Position numbers and translations under genes: made by a program | Shown here: positions 25,450 to 32,100 of the stretch, piece after piece | Layout: every line of letters begins with the position of its first letter | Position numbering within the stretch: position 1 is the first letter of the stretch | Source of the DNA: Fastidiosipila sp963510375 | GTDB lineage: Bacteria; Bacillota; Clostridia; Saccharofermentanales; Fastidiosipilaceae | Direction of reading: 5' to 3' | Assembly: GCA_963510375.1 (NCBI GenBank) | Contig: CAUPES010000012.1 | Coordinates: forward strand, 1-49,610 | Length of the DNA stretch: 49,610 nucleotides | Notes under the pieces: model-generated | The model's input: the letters and a program-made list of their open reading frames with translations, nothing else | Database searches by the model: none | Told to the model about the DNA's origin: nothing

Positions 25450-26754
25450 ATGTCAAGCATTGGAAATACCTTGAAAAAGGCAATTAATGTTCCAGAATTG
25501 CGTAAGCGCATATTTTATACACTGTTAATCATAATCATTTATCGTGTGGGTGCACACATTCCTGTTGCAGGAATAAACCGTGTTGCATTCACCAAATTGA
25601 TTAATAGTTTTGGTCAGTTAGGACAGATGATGGATATTATTTCTGGTGGTGCTTTAGCCTCAGTCTCGATATTCTCACTAGGTGTCCAACCTTACATTAC
25701 AGCGTCAATTATCATTCAATTATTGACAGTTGCCATACCTTCTTTAGAAAGTTTAGCTCAACAAGGTGAAACAGGAAGAAAGAAGATTCAAAAAATCACT
25801 AGATATACAGCAGTAGGCTTAGCAGCAGTTATGTCATTCTCATTCTGGTTTGCGACTCGTTCAGCTTCTGTAAGCAATCTGCCAATGTGGTTAAATGGAA
25901 TTTTAGCTATTTCTACGTTTACCGCAGGTACAATGATTGTTACTTGGCTAGGTGAATCAATTAATGGTAACGGTGTAGGAAATGGTGTTTCTATTATAAT
26001 TTTCACCGGTATTATTGCTAAGATTCCTGATATGCTAAAAGCATTATGGTACACAGTTAGAGCTTGGGATGTAAATAATAATTGGGGACCAATTGTAGCA
26101 ACAGTTTTATTAATAGTATTTGTAATAGCAGCTTTGGCATTATTGTCATTTGTAATATTTATTCAATTAGCTGAAAGAAGAATACCAGTACAATATTCAA
26201 AACGTGTTGTAGGTCGTAAACAATATGGTGGACAAAGTTCATACTTGCCAATTAAGGTAAACCAATCTGGTGTTATGCCTGTAATCTTTGCTTCTGCTAT
26301 TGCATCGTTACCTTCATTGTTAATAAGTATGTTCTGGCACAATAGTAAAAATGGTATAGTTAACTTTTTCCGTACATTTGGTGCGAATCCATTTTATTAT
26401 GTATTCATGGCGTTATTAATTTTAATGTTTACGTTCTTCTATTCATTAATCTCATTTAACCCAATTGAGATTTCAAATAATCTACAGAAGAATGGTGGTT
26501 ACATACCAGGTATTAGACCAGGAAGACCAACATCAGAATTCATTCAGAATACTTCAAATCGCTTAAATTGGTTTGATGCATTGTTCTTGATAATTGTGAC
26601 TTTATTACCTACCTTGATAGGTACATTAACAAATACAAGTGCAATTTGGATGGGTGGTACATCTATCATAATTATTGTTGGTGTATGTGTTGAGTTACAA
26701 AATCAATTAGAGTCAGAAATGACAATGAAGAGTTATAAAGGTTTCTTAAAATAG
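25450..26754 (+). CDS. secY: Preprotein translocase subunit SecY, 434 aa
   Basis: SecY is the channel of the Sec translocon, with about ten membrane segments. The N-terminal PELRKRIFYTLLIIIIYRVGAHIPVAGI, the plug region and the QLAERRIPVQYSKR cytoplasmic loop that contacts ribosome and SecA (seen in parts) are clear. The length is normal. The gene is coupled to rplO upstream. An attenuator-like hairpin separates it from adk. Confidence 0.99.
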   Translation: MSSIGNTLKKAINVPELRKRIFYTLLIIIIYRVGAHIPVAGINRVAFTKLINSFGQLGQMMDIISGGALASVSIFSLGVQPYITASIIIQLLTVAIPSLESLAQQGETGRKKIQKITRYTAVGLAAVMSFSFWFATRSASVSNLPMWLNGILAISTFTAGTMIVTWLGESINGNGVGNGVSIIIFTGIIAKIPDMLKALWYTVRAWDVNNNWGPIVATVLLIVFVIAALALLSFVIFIQLAERRIPVQYSKRVVGRKQYGGQSSYLPIKVNQSGVMPVIFASAIASLPSLLISMFWHNSKNGIVNFFRTFGANPFYYVFMALLILMFTFFYSLISFNPIEISNNLQKNGGYIPGIRPGRPTSEFIQNTSNRLNWFDALFLIIVTLLPTLIGTLTNTSAIWMGGTSIIIIVGVCVELQNQLESEMTMKSYKGFLK

Positions 26755-26789
26755 ATGGAATTAACAATGTAAAAATTGAAAAATTATAC

Positions 26790-26827
26790 AAAGCCTTACC
26801 TGGCTTAGGTGAGGCTTTACTTAATTT
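26790..26827 (+). terminator. Terminator-like hairpin between secY and adk
   Basis: An 11-bp stem (AAAGCCTTACC / GGTGAGGCTTT, one G-U pair) with a 7-nt loop is followed by ACTTAATTTTT. The adk start codon is 25 nt past the stem. It resembles an intrinsic terminator inside the operon, probably giving partial read-through. Confidence 0.65.
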
Positions 26828-26842
26828 TTGTGAGGAGAGATT

Positions 26843-27481
26843 ATGAGACTAATACTTTTAGGAGCACCAGGTTCAGGAAAAGGTACAATTGCAGGTGAGA
26901 TAAGCAAAAAATTTGGTATAAGCCACGTTTCTACAGGTGATCTTTTTAGAAAAAATATTAAAGGAAATACAGCTTTAGGCCAAGAAGCTCAAGCATATAT
27001 GGAAAAAGGTGAATTAGTTCCAGATGAGTTGACAATCCGTATGTTGGAAGACCGATTTAGCGAAGCTGATATTGAAAACGGTTTCTTATTAGATGGTTTC
27101 CCTAGAAATATTGCTCAGGCAGATGCTTTGCAAGAACTTTTGCAGGGCAGAGATGAAAAGCTAGATGTAGCTTTGAACGTTTTTGTACCTTATGACATTA
27201 TTAAAGAAAGAATTTCAGGAAGAAGAATTTGCAGTAATTGTGGTGCAGCATTCAATATTTATTTTGATAAACCAAAAAATGAAGGAGTTTGTGATAACTG
27301 TAATTCAGAATTAACTCAAAGATCTGATGACAACGAGGAAACAGTAGTTAAACGTTTACAAACTTATGAAGAACAAACTAAACCTTTAATCGAATATTAT
27401 GAAAACTTAGGTATTCTTAAAACTGTTGACAATAGTGGTGAGTTGGAAGCAACTCTTGAAAAACTTTGGCAGGAATTATAG
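26843..27481 (+). CDS. adk: Adenylate kinase, zinc-binding form, 212 aa
   Basis: Adenylate kinase catalyses AMP + ATP to 2 ADP in the cytoplasm. The P-loop GAPGSGKGT, STGDLFR, the LDGFPRN hinge and the LID domain with CSNC and CDNC (zinc ligands) are visible. The Gram-positive type carries this structural zinc. GAGGAGA precedes the ATG. The length is normal. map starts 3 nt after the stop, so the pair is coupled. Confidence 0.99.
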   Translation: MRLILLGAPGSGKGTIAGEISKKFGISHVSTGDLFRKNIKGNTALGQEAQAYMEKGELVPDELTIRMLEDRFSEADIENGFLLDGFPRNIAQADALQELLQGRDEKLDVALNVFVPYDIIKERISGRRICSNCGAAFNIYFDKPKNEGVCDNCNSELTQRSDDNEETVVKRLQTYEEQTKPLIEYYENLGILKTVDNSGELEATLEKLWQEL

Positions 27482-27483
27482 TT

Positions 27484-28245
27484 ATGATTAGTATTAAATC
27501 TAAATCTGAGATAATTAAGATGCGAGATGCAGCAAAATTGCTTGTGGATGTGATGTATGCTATGCACGATGCAATTAAGCCAGGAATCAGCACATATGAA
27601 TTAGATAAAATTGGTCATGATGTTATAAAAAAAGCTGGAGGAGATGCACCTTGTTTAGGTTATGCTCAACCACCTTATCCTGCAGCAACTTGCATTTCTA
27701 TTGATGAAGAAGTTGTACATGGAATACCACGAAAAGATAAGATCCTTCGATCAGGACAAATTATCAGTATAGATCTAGTTGTTGGATATAATGGCTGGAT
27801 GGCTGATGCAGCACGTTCTTTTGGTGTAGGAGAATTGGATCCTGAAAAACAGGAATTAGTTGATACTGTAAAAGCTTGTTTCTATGCTGGTTACGAAAAG
27901 GCTATTCTCGGAAATAGAGTTGGTGACATAGGTGTAGCAGTTCAAAAAGTTGCAGAAGATAAAGGGTACAGTGTAATTAGAGAATTTGTCGGTCATGGTA
28001 TTGGTACAGAAATGCATGAAGATCCACAAGTCCCAAATTATAAGACCGTTCGCAGAGGTCCAAGATTAGAAGAGGGAATGACTATTTGTATCGAACCAAT
28101 GATTGCAATGGGTAAAGCAAATGTTTACCTAGAAGATGATGGTTGGACTGCTGTAATGAAAGATAAAAAACCGTCAGCTCACTATGAAAATACAATTGTT
28201 ATTACCGCTAACGGACCAGAAATTTTAACAGAAATGAAGTTCTAG
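27484..28245 (+). CDS. map: Methionine aminopeptidase type I, 253 aa
   Basis: This enzyme removes the N-terminal methionine from nascent proteins. The metal ligands appear in the order D (SIDLVVGYNGWMADAAR), D, H (FVGHGIGTEMHEDP), E (CIEPMIAMG) and E (HYENTIVIT). The start chosen is the ATG 2 nt after the adk stop with GGCAGGA upstream. The longer frame would overlap adk from a TTG. The length is normal. Confidence 0.98.
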   Translation: MISIKSKSEIIKMRDAAKLLVDVMYAMHDAIKPGISTYELDKIGHDVIKKAGGDAPCLGYAQPPYPAATCISIDEEVVHGIPRKDKILRSGQIISIDLVVGYNGWMADAARSFGVGELDPEKQELVDTVKACFYAGYEKAILGNRVGDIGVAVQKVAEDKGYSVIREFVGHGIGTEMHEDPQVPNYKTVRRGPRLEEGMTICIEPMIAMGKANVYLEDDGWTAVMKDKKPSAHYENTIVITANGPEILTEMKF

Positions 28246-28255
28246 AGGAGGAATC

Positions 28256-28474
28256 ATGGCTAAAGAAGGTGTAATCGAAGTTGAAGGTATTGTTGAAGAA
28301 GTTCTTCCTAATGCAACCTTTAAAGTTAAATTAGAAAATGGACATATAGTCCAAGCTCATATCTCAGGTAGATTGAGACAAAATTATATTAAAATTCTAC
28401 AAGGTGATAAAGTGACTTTAGAACTTTCACCATATGATCTAGATAGAGGAAGAATTACTTGGAGAGACAAATAA
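28256..28474 (+). CDS. infA: Translation initiation factor IF-1, 72 aa
   Basis: IF-1 is an OB-fold factor that occupies the 30S A site. MAKEGVIEVEGIVEEVLPNA, FKVKLENGH and DKVTLELSPYDLDRGRITWR (seen in parts) make it unmistakable. The length is canonical. AGAGGAGG precedes the ATG. A 234-bp gap with a fresh promoter follows, so infA is probably the last gene of the first ribosomal unit, although no strong terminator is visible after it. Confidence 0.99.
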   Translation: MAKEGVIEVEGIVEEVLPNATFKVKLENGHIVQAHISGRLRQNYIKILQGDKVTLELSPYDLDRGRITWRDK

Positions 28475-28595
28475 TTCGTAGAAGCTATTAATTAGCTGAT
28501 ATTTATCTAAATTGCAAGTATTTGTGCAAATTAACGTGAAAAAAGCGAAAATACACCCTTTTTGACTGTGAAAATCATAAAAAGTTACAAAAAAC

Positions 28596-28623
28596 TTGCA
28601 AGTGAAATATTTTTTGGTAGAAT
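28596..28623 (+). promoter_or_regulatory. Internal promoter before rpmJ and the alpha-type genes
   Basis: TTGCAA (28596-28601), a 16-bp spacer and TAGAAT (28618-28623) are joined by a TGG extended -10. The predicted start is near 28630. The leader then contains a GCGAC/GTCGC hairpin. Confidence 0.75.
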
Positions 28624-28634
28624 ATTAAAGCATG

Positions 28635-28654
28635 CGACCCGTCGCTGTGTCGCT
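28635..28654 (+). other. Hairpin in the rpmJ leader
   Basis: GCGAC...GTCGC with a 10-nt loop is flanked by a further AGCA/TGCT pairing. It lies near the 5' end of the transcript from the internal promoter and 54 nt before rpmJ. It may stabilise the RNA or mediate autoregulation. There is no U-tract. Confidence 0.4.
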
Positions 28655-28708
28655 TTGCTTAAATGTGCTAATAATAGAGTTGAACAAGCAAAATGAAGGA
28701 GGCGAACT

Positions 28709-28822
28709 ATGAAGGTACGTGCATCTGTTAAACCGATGTGTGAGAAATGTCGTATTATTAAACGTAAAGGTTTGGTTAGGGTTATTTGTTCTGATCCTAA
28801 ACACAAACAAAGACAAGGTTAA
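28709..28822 (+). CDS. rpmJ: 50S ribosomal protein L36, zinc form, 37 aa
   Basis: A very short gene read directly from the sequence: MKVRASVKPMCEKCRIIKRK followed by a second half with VICSDPKHKQRQG. The C, C, C and H zinc ligands are all present. AAGGAGG lies 8 nt before the ATG. It is the first gene behind the internal promoter. A 206-bp spacer separates it from rpsM, which is much longer than usual for this neighbourhood. Confidence 0.97.
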   Translation: MKVRASVKPMCEKCRIIKRKGLVRVICSDPKHKQRQG

Positions 28823-28856
28823 TAATTTATTCTGGTAGGTGTTAAGTTCAGGTACT

Positions 28857-28880
28857 GCTAAATGCTGGAGCATTACTAGC
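28857..28880 (+). other. Hairpin in the rpmJ-rpsM spacer
   Basis: GCTAAATGC-TGGA-GCATT-AC-TAGC forms a 9-bp stem with a 2-nt bulge. An A/T inverted repeat ATTAATA/TATTAAT (28911-28931) and a direct repeat of GCTAGT follow before rpsM. The long non-coding spacer inside a ribosomal unit suggests a leader-like element, but this is inference. Confidence 0.45.
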
Positions 28881-29028
28881 TTAAAATTTACTTTAATATA
28901 TATTGATAGGATTAATATTTTTATTATTAATGTGTTTACTATTAATTACGACTAACAAACAAAAGCTAGTTTATTGCTAGTAAATAAGAAGTAAAAAGTA
29001 AGTATTTAGATAATTAGGAGGAATGCGA

Positions 29029-29397
29029 ATGGCTCGTATAGCGGGTGTTGATTTGCCAGATAACAAAAGAATAGAATATTCACTTACAGCTGTATATGGT
29101 GTTGGTCTACATACATCACAAGAAGTATTGGCCAAATGTGAAATTGATCCTAATACAAGAACTAAGGATTTAAGTGATGCTGATTTAGCTAAGATCCGTG
29201 ACGTATTAGAAGATTATACAATTGAAGGTGATTTGCGTCGTGAAGTTGCTATGAATATCAAACGTTTACAAGATATTGGTAGCTACAGAGGTCGTCGTCA
29301 TAGAGCAGGTTTACCTACTCGTGGCCAAAGGACAAGAACTAATGCAAGAACAAGTAAAGGTCCTAAACGTGGTTCAGGTATTAAAAAGAAGAAATAA
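29029..29397 (+). CDS. rpsM: 30S ribosomal protein S13, 122 aa
   Basis: S13 is in the small-subunit head, forming bridges to L5. The start was set at the second ATG, 7 nt after AGGAGG. The first ATG touches the ribosome binding site. MARIAGVDLPDNKRIEYSLT, YRGRRHRAGLPTRGQRTRTN (seen in parts) and the basic tail are canonical. The length is normal. Confidence 0.99.
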   Translation: MARIAGVDLPDNKRIEYSLTAVYGVGLHTSQEVLAKCEIDPNTRTKDLSDADLAKIRDVLEDYTIEGDLRREVAMNIKRLQDIGSYRGRRHRAGLPTRGQRTRTNARTSKGPKRGSGIKKKK

Positions 29398-29410
29398 GGA
29401 GCTAGGTTAG

Positions 29411-29809
29411 ATGGCTAAAACTAAACAAACACAAAAAAGAGTAAGAAGAAGAGATAGAAAAAATATTGACAAAGGTCAAGTTCATATTCACGCTACTTTT
29501 AATAACACAATTGTTACTATAAGTGATATGCAAGGTAATGTTATTTCTTGGTCAAGTGCAGGTGCACAAGGTATGAAAGGTTCACGTAAAGGAACACCTT
29601 ATGCAGCACAATTAGCTAGTGAAGTAGCAGCTCAAGCAGCAATGGAACATGGGTTAAAAACTGTTGAAGTTTACGTTAAAGGACCAGGTTCAGGTCGTGA
29701 ATCTGCAATTCGTGCCTTAGGAAATGTCGGTTTGGAAGTTACAATGTTAAAAGATGTAACTCCAGTACCTCATAATGGTTGCCGTCCTCCTAAGAAGAGA
29801 AGAATATAA
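29411..29809 (+). CDS. rpsK: 30S ribosomal protein S11, 132 aa
   Basis: S11 lies at the platform near the E-site mRNA. QVHIHATFNNTIVTISDMQGN, SSAGAQGMKGSRKGTPYAAQ and the C-terminal PHNGCRPPKKRRI are diagnostic. The length is normal. The Shine-Dalgarno is AAGGAG, 14 bp after rpsM. Confidence 0.99.
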   Translation: MAKTKQTQKRVRRRDRKNIDKGQVHIHATFNNTIVTISDMQGNVISWSSAGAQGMKGSRKGTPYAAQLASEVAAQAAMEHGLKTVEVYVKGPGSGRESAIRALGNVGLEVTMLKDVTPVPHNGCRPPKKRRI

Positions 29810-29823
29810 TTGGGAGGTAAGAT

Positions 29824-30447
29824 ATGGCAAGATATACAGGTCCAACCACACGTTTAAGTAGACGTGAAGGTCAAAATCTATATTTAAAAGGTGATCGTAG
29901 TTTCAGCAATAAAGATGATTTCGCAAAACGTCCATATGCTCCAGGTCAACATGGTAAAGCAGGTGTACGTCGTAAGATGTCAGAATATGGTATGCAATTA
30001 CGTGAAAAACAAAAGACAAAACGTTTTTACGGATTACAAGAGAAGCAATTCCATAAGCTTTATGAAGAAGCTGATAGAATGAAGGGTAATACTGCGACTA
30101 ACTTCCTAACTTTATTAGAACTACGTTTTGATAATATTGCTTACCGCTTAGGTTTAGCAAGTTCTAGAGCTCAAGCAAGACAAAGAGTTAGCCACGCACA
30201 CTTTACAGTTAATGGTAAAAAGGTAAATATTCCTTCCATTACTTTAAGTGCAGGTGATGTTATTGAAGTTGCTGAAGGTTCAAGAGATTTGGAAATTTTC
30301 AAAGAACTAGTAGCAAATCATGCTGTACCTGAATGGTTAAGTTTTGATGCTGACAATTTAAAAGGAACTGTTGTTAGAACACCAGGTAGGGAAGATGTTG
30401 ATTTAGAAGTTCAAGAACGTCTTATCGTCGAGCTCTATTCACGTTAA
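29824..30447 (+). CDS. rpsD: 30S ribosomal protein S4, 207 aa
   Basis: S4 is a primary assembly protein with an S4 RNA-binding domain (ELRFDNIAYRLGLASSRAQARQ, seen in parts). The N-terminus reads ARYTGPTTRLSRREGQNLYL, lacking the cysteines of zinc-type S4, so this is the zinc-free form. S4 regulates its own synthesis in several bacteria. GGGAGG precedes the ATG. A 59-bp spacer to rpoA includes a GCTAGT/ACTAGC hairpin (30470-30484). Confidence 0.99.
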   Translation: MARYTGPTTRLSRREGQNLYLKGDRSFSNKDDFAKRPYAPGQHGKAGVRRKMSEYGMQLREKQKTKRFYGLQEKQFHKLYEEADRMKGNTATNFLTLLELRFDNIAYRLGLASSRAQARQRVSHAHFTVNGKKVNIPSITLSAGDVIEVAEGSRDLEIFKELVANHAVPEWLSFDADNLKGTVVRTPGREDVDLEVQERLIVELYSR

Positions 30448-30469
30448 TTTTCCTTCCTTGTTGAGAGTT

Positions 30470-30484
30470 GCTAGTTAGACTAGC
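30470..30484 (+). other. Small hairpin in the rpsD-rpoA spacer
   Basis: GCTAGT-TAG-ACTAGC is a perfect 6-bp stem with a 3-nt loop just before the rpoA ribosome binding site. It is not followed by T residues, so it is not a terminator. Confidence 0.4.
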
Positions 30485-30506
30485 TTATAACCCAGGGAGG
30501 TAAATG

Positions 30507-31463
30507 ATGTTAAAAAATAATAAACCAGTTATAACCATAGCTGAATCAAATGAAGATGAATCATATGGAAAGTTTGTTGTAGAACCTCTAGATAGAGGCT
30601 ACGGAATTACTTTAGGTAATGCATTGAGAAGAGTTTTGCTTTCTTCTCTTGGTGGTGCTGCTGTAACAGCCTTGCGTGTTGATGGTGTTTACCATGAATT
30701 CTCACCAGTAAATGGTTTAATTGAGGATATGACAGACATTATTCTTAATGTCAAAGGCATTAGAATTAAAATGAATGTTTCTGGTCCTAAATCACTTTAT
30801 TTAAGTGTTGAAGAAGGTGAGACAGGTGTAATTACAGCTGGTGATATTGTTCATGATGACGAAATTGAAATTATGAACCCAGATCATGTTATTGCCACTT
30901 TAAATGGTGAATCCAAAGTATTTATGGAATTTACAGTTAGTGAAGGAAGCGGTTACAACACAGCAGAGGAAAATAAATGGCCTAACCAACCAATTGGCAT
31001 TATTACTGTTGATTCAATTTTCACACCAGTACAAAAGGTTAATTATAGAGTAGAAAATACTCGTGTTGGTCAGGTTACAGACTTTGACAAATTAACTATT
31101 GAAGTTACTACAGATGCTACAATTTCAGCTGAAGATAGTTTGAACGAAGCAGCATCAATCTTGATTGATCAGTTCTCGCTATTCTTAGACCTTGAAGAAG
31201 TTGAGGAAGAAATTGAAGTAATCGATGAAGAAGAAGAAGAGAGAAATGAGTTACTCGACACAGCAATTGAAGACATGGATTTCTCAGTAAGGACATACAA
31301 TTGCTTGAAGAGAGCTTCAATTAATACTATTGGTGACTTAACAATGAGATCAATGGATGATTTGCTAAAGGTTAGAAACTTAGGTCGTAAATCATTAGAT
31401 GAAATAGATTCTAAACTAGCAGAGATTGGATTGCAGTTAGCTCCTGACTCTGCAGAGTATTAA
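30507..31463 (+). CDS. rpoA: RNA polymerase alpha subunit, 318 aa
   Basis: The N-terminal domain carries the assembly motif RGYGITLGNALRRVLLSSL. An acidic linker (about 225-250, EEVEEEIEVIDEEEEE) leads to the C-terminal domain with RTYNCLKRASINTIGDL and VRNLGRKSLDEI, which binds UP elements and activators. Two ATGs are adjacent. The second is 6 nt from GGGAGG and is preferred over the first at 3 nt. The length is normal. Confidence 0.99.
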   Translation: MLKNNKPVITIAESNEDESYGKFVVEPLDRGYGITLGNALRRVLLSSLGGAAVTALRVDGVYHEFSPVNGLIEDMTDIILNVKGIRIKMNVSGPKSLYLSVEEGETGVITAGDIVHDDEIEIMNPDHVIATLNGESKVFMEFTVSEGSGYNTAEENKWPNQPIGIITVDSIFTPVQKVNYRVENTRVGQVTDFDKLTIEVTTDATISAEDSLNEAASILIDQFSLFLDLEEVEEEIEVIDEEEEERNELLDTAIEDMDFSVRTYNCLKRASINTIGDLTMRSMDDLLKVRNLGRKSLDEIDSKLAEIGLQLAPDSAEY

Positions 31464-31491
31464 TAAATTATTGCAGTAGAAGGGAGTCGTT

Positions 31492-32025
31492 ATGGCAGGA
31501 TATAGAAAATTAGGCAAACGTAATGACATTAGAGAGAACATTTTACGTAACTTAACAACTCAGTTAATCGTTAGCGGTAAGGTAAAAACAACCGTAACAA
31601 GAGCTAAAGAAGTTCAAAAAATAGCTGAAAAACTTATTACTTCTGCAGCTTTAGAAGCAGATAACTTTACAACAAAAGAAATCTTAGTTTCAGAAGCTAA
31701 AAAAGATAAAGATGGTAAAAAAGTTTTGAAAGATGCAAAATCTTTGGCTGGAAATGATTTTTATAAAGTAGAACGTGAGTTAAGTACAAAGGAAGTTCAA
31801 GTTGATGAACCATCACGTTTAGCTGCACGTAGAAAAGCATTAAATGTTTTATATCGTGTAAAAGATGAGGATAACAAGCAATTGAATCCAGTAAATATTT
31901 TATTCAATGAAATTGGTCCACGTTTTAAAGGTCACACCGGTGGTTACACTAGAATTATTCCTACTGGAACACGTCGTGGTGATTCAGCAGAGATGTGTGT
32001 ACTAGAAATCATTGATGCAGAATAG
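31492..32025 (+). CDS. rplQ: 50S ribosomal protein L17, long form, 177 aa
   Basis: GYRKLGKRNDIRENILRNLTTQL at the start and the C-terminal GPRFKGHTGGYTRI block (seen in parts) identify L17. Between about residues 60 and 105 is an insert (EILVSEAKKDKDGKKVLKD and following) that makes it longer than the 112-127 aa of many L17 proteins. Inserts here are known in some Clostridia. The terminator-like hairpin after it marks the end of the alpha-type genes. Confidence 0.98.
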   Translation: MAGYRKLGKRNDIRENILRNLTTQLIVSGKVKTTVTRAKEVQKIAEKLITSAALEADNFTTKEILVSEAKKDKDGKKVLKDAKSLAGNDFYKVERELSTKEVQVDEPSRLAARRKALNVLYRVKDEDNKQLNPVNILFNEIGPRFKGHTGGYTRIIPTGTRRGDSAEMCVLEIIDAE

Positions 32026-32058
32026 TTTTACTAAAATTTAGTTTAAAGTATTATATAT

Positions 32059-32089
32059 TAGGTCAGGGCTACCCTGACCTATATTATTA
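32059..32089 (+). terminator. Terminator-like hairpin after rplQ, directly before ecfA
   Basis: A perfect 10-bp stem (TAGGTCAGGG / CCCTGACCTA) with a 3-nt loop is followed by TATTATTATTT. It ends only 12-30 nt before the possible ecfA starts, so ecfA must depend on read-through or on a promoter upstream of the hairpin. Confidence 0.75.
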
Positions 32090-32100
32090 TTTAGAAGTAT

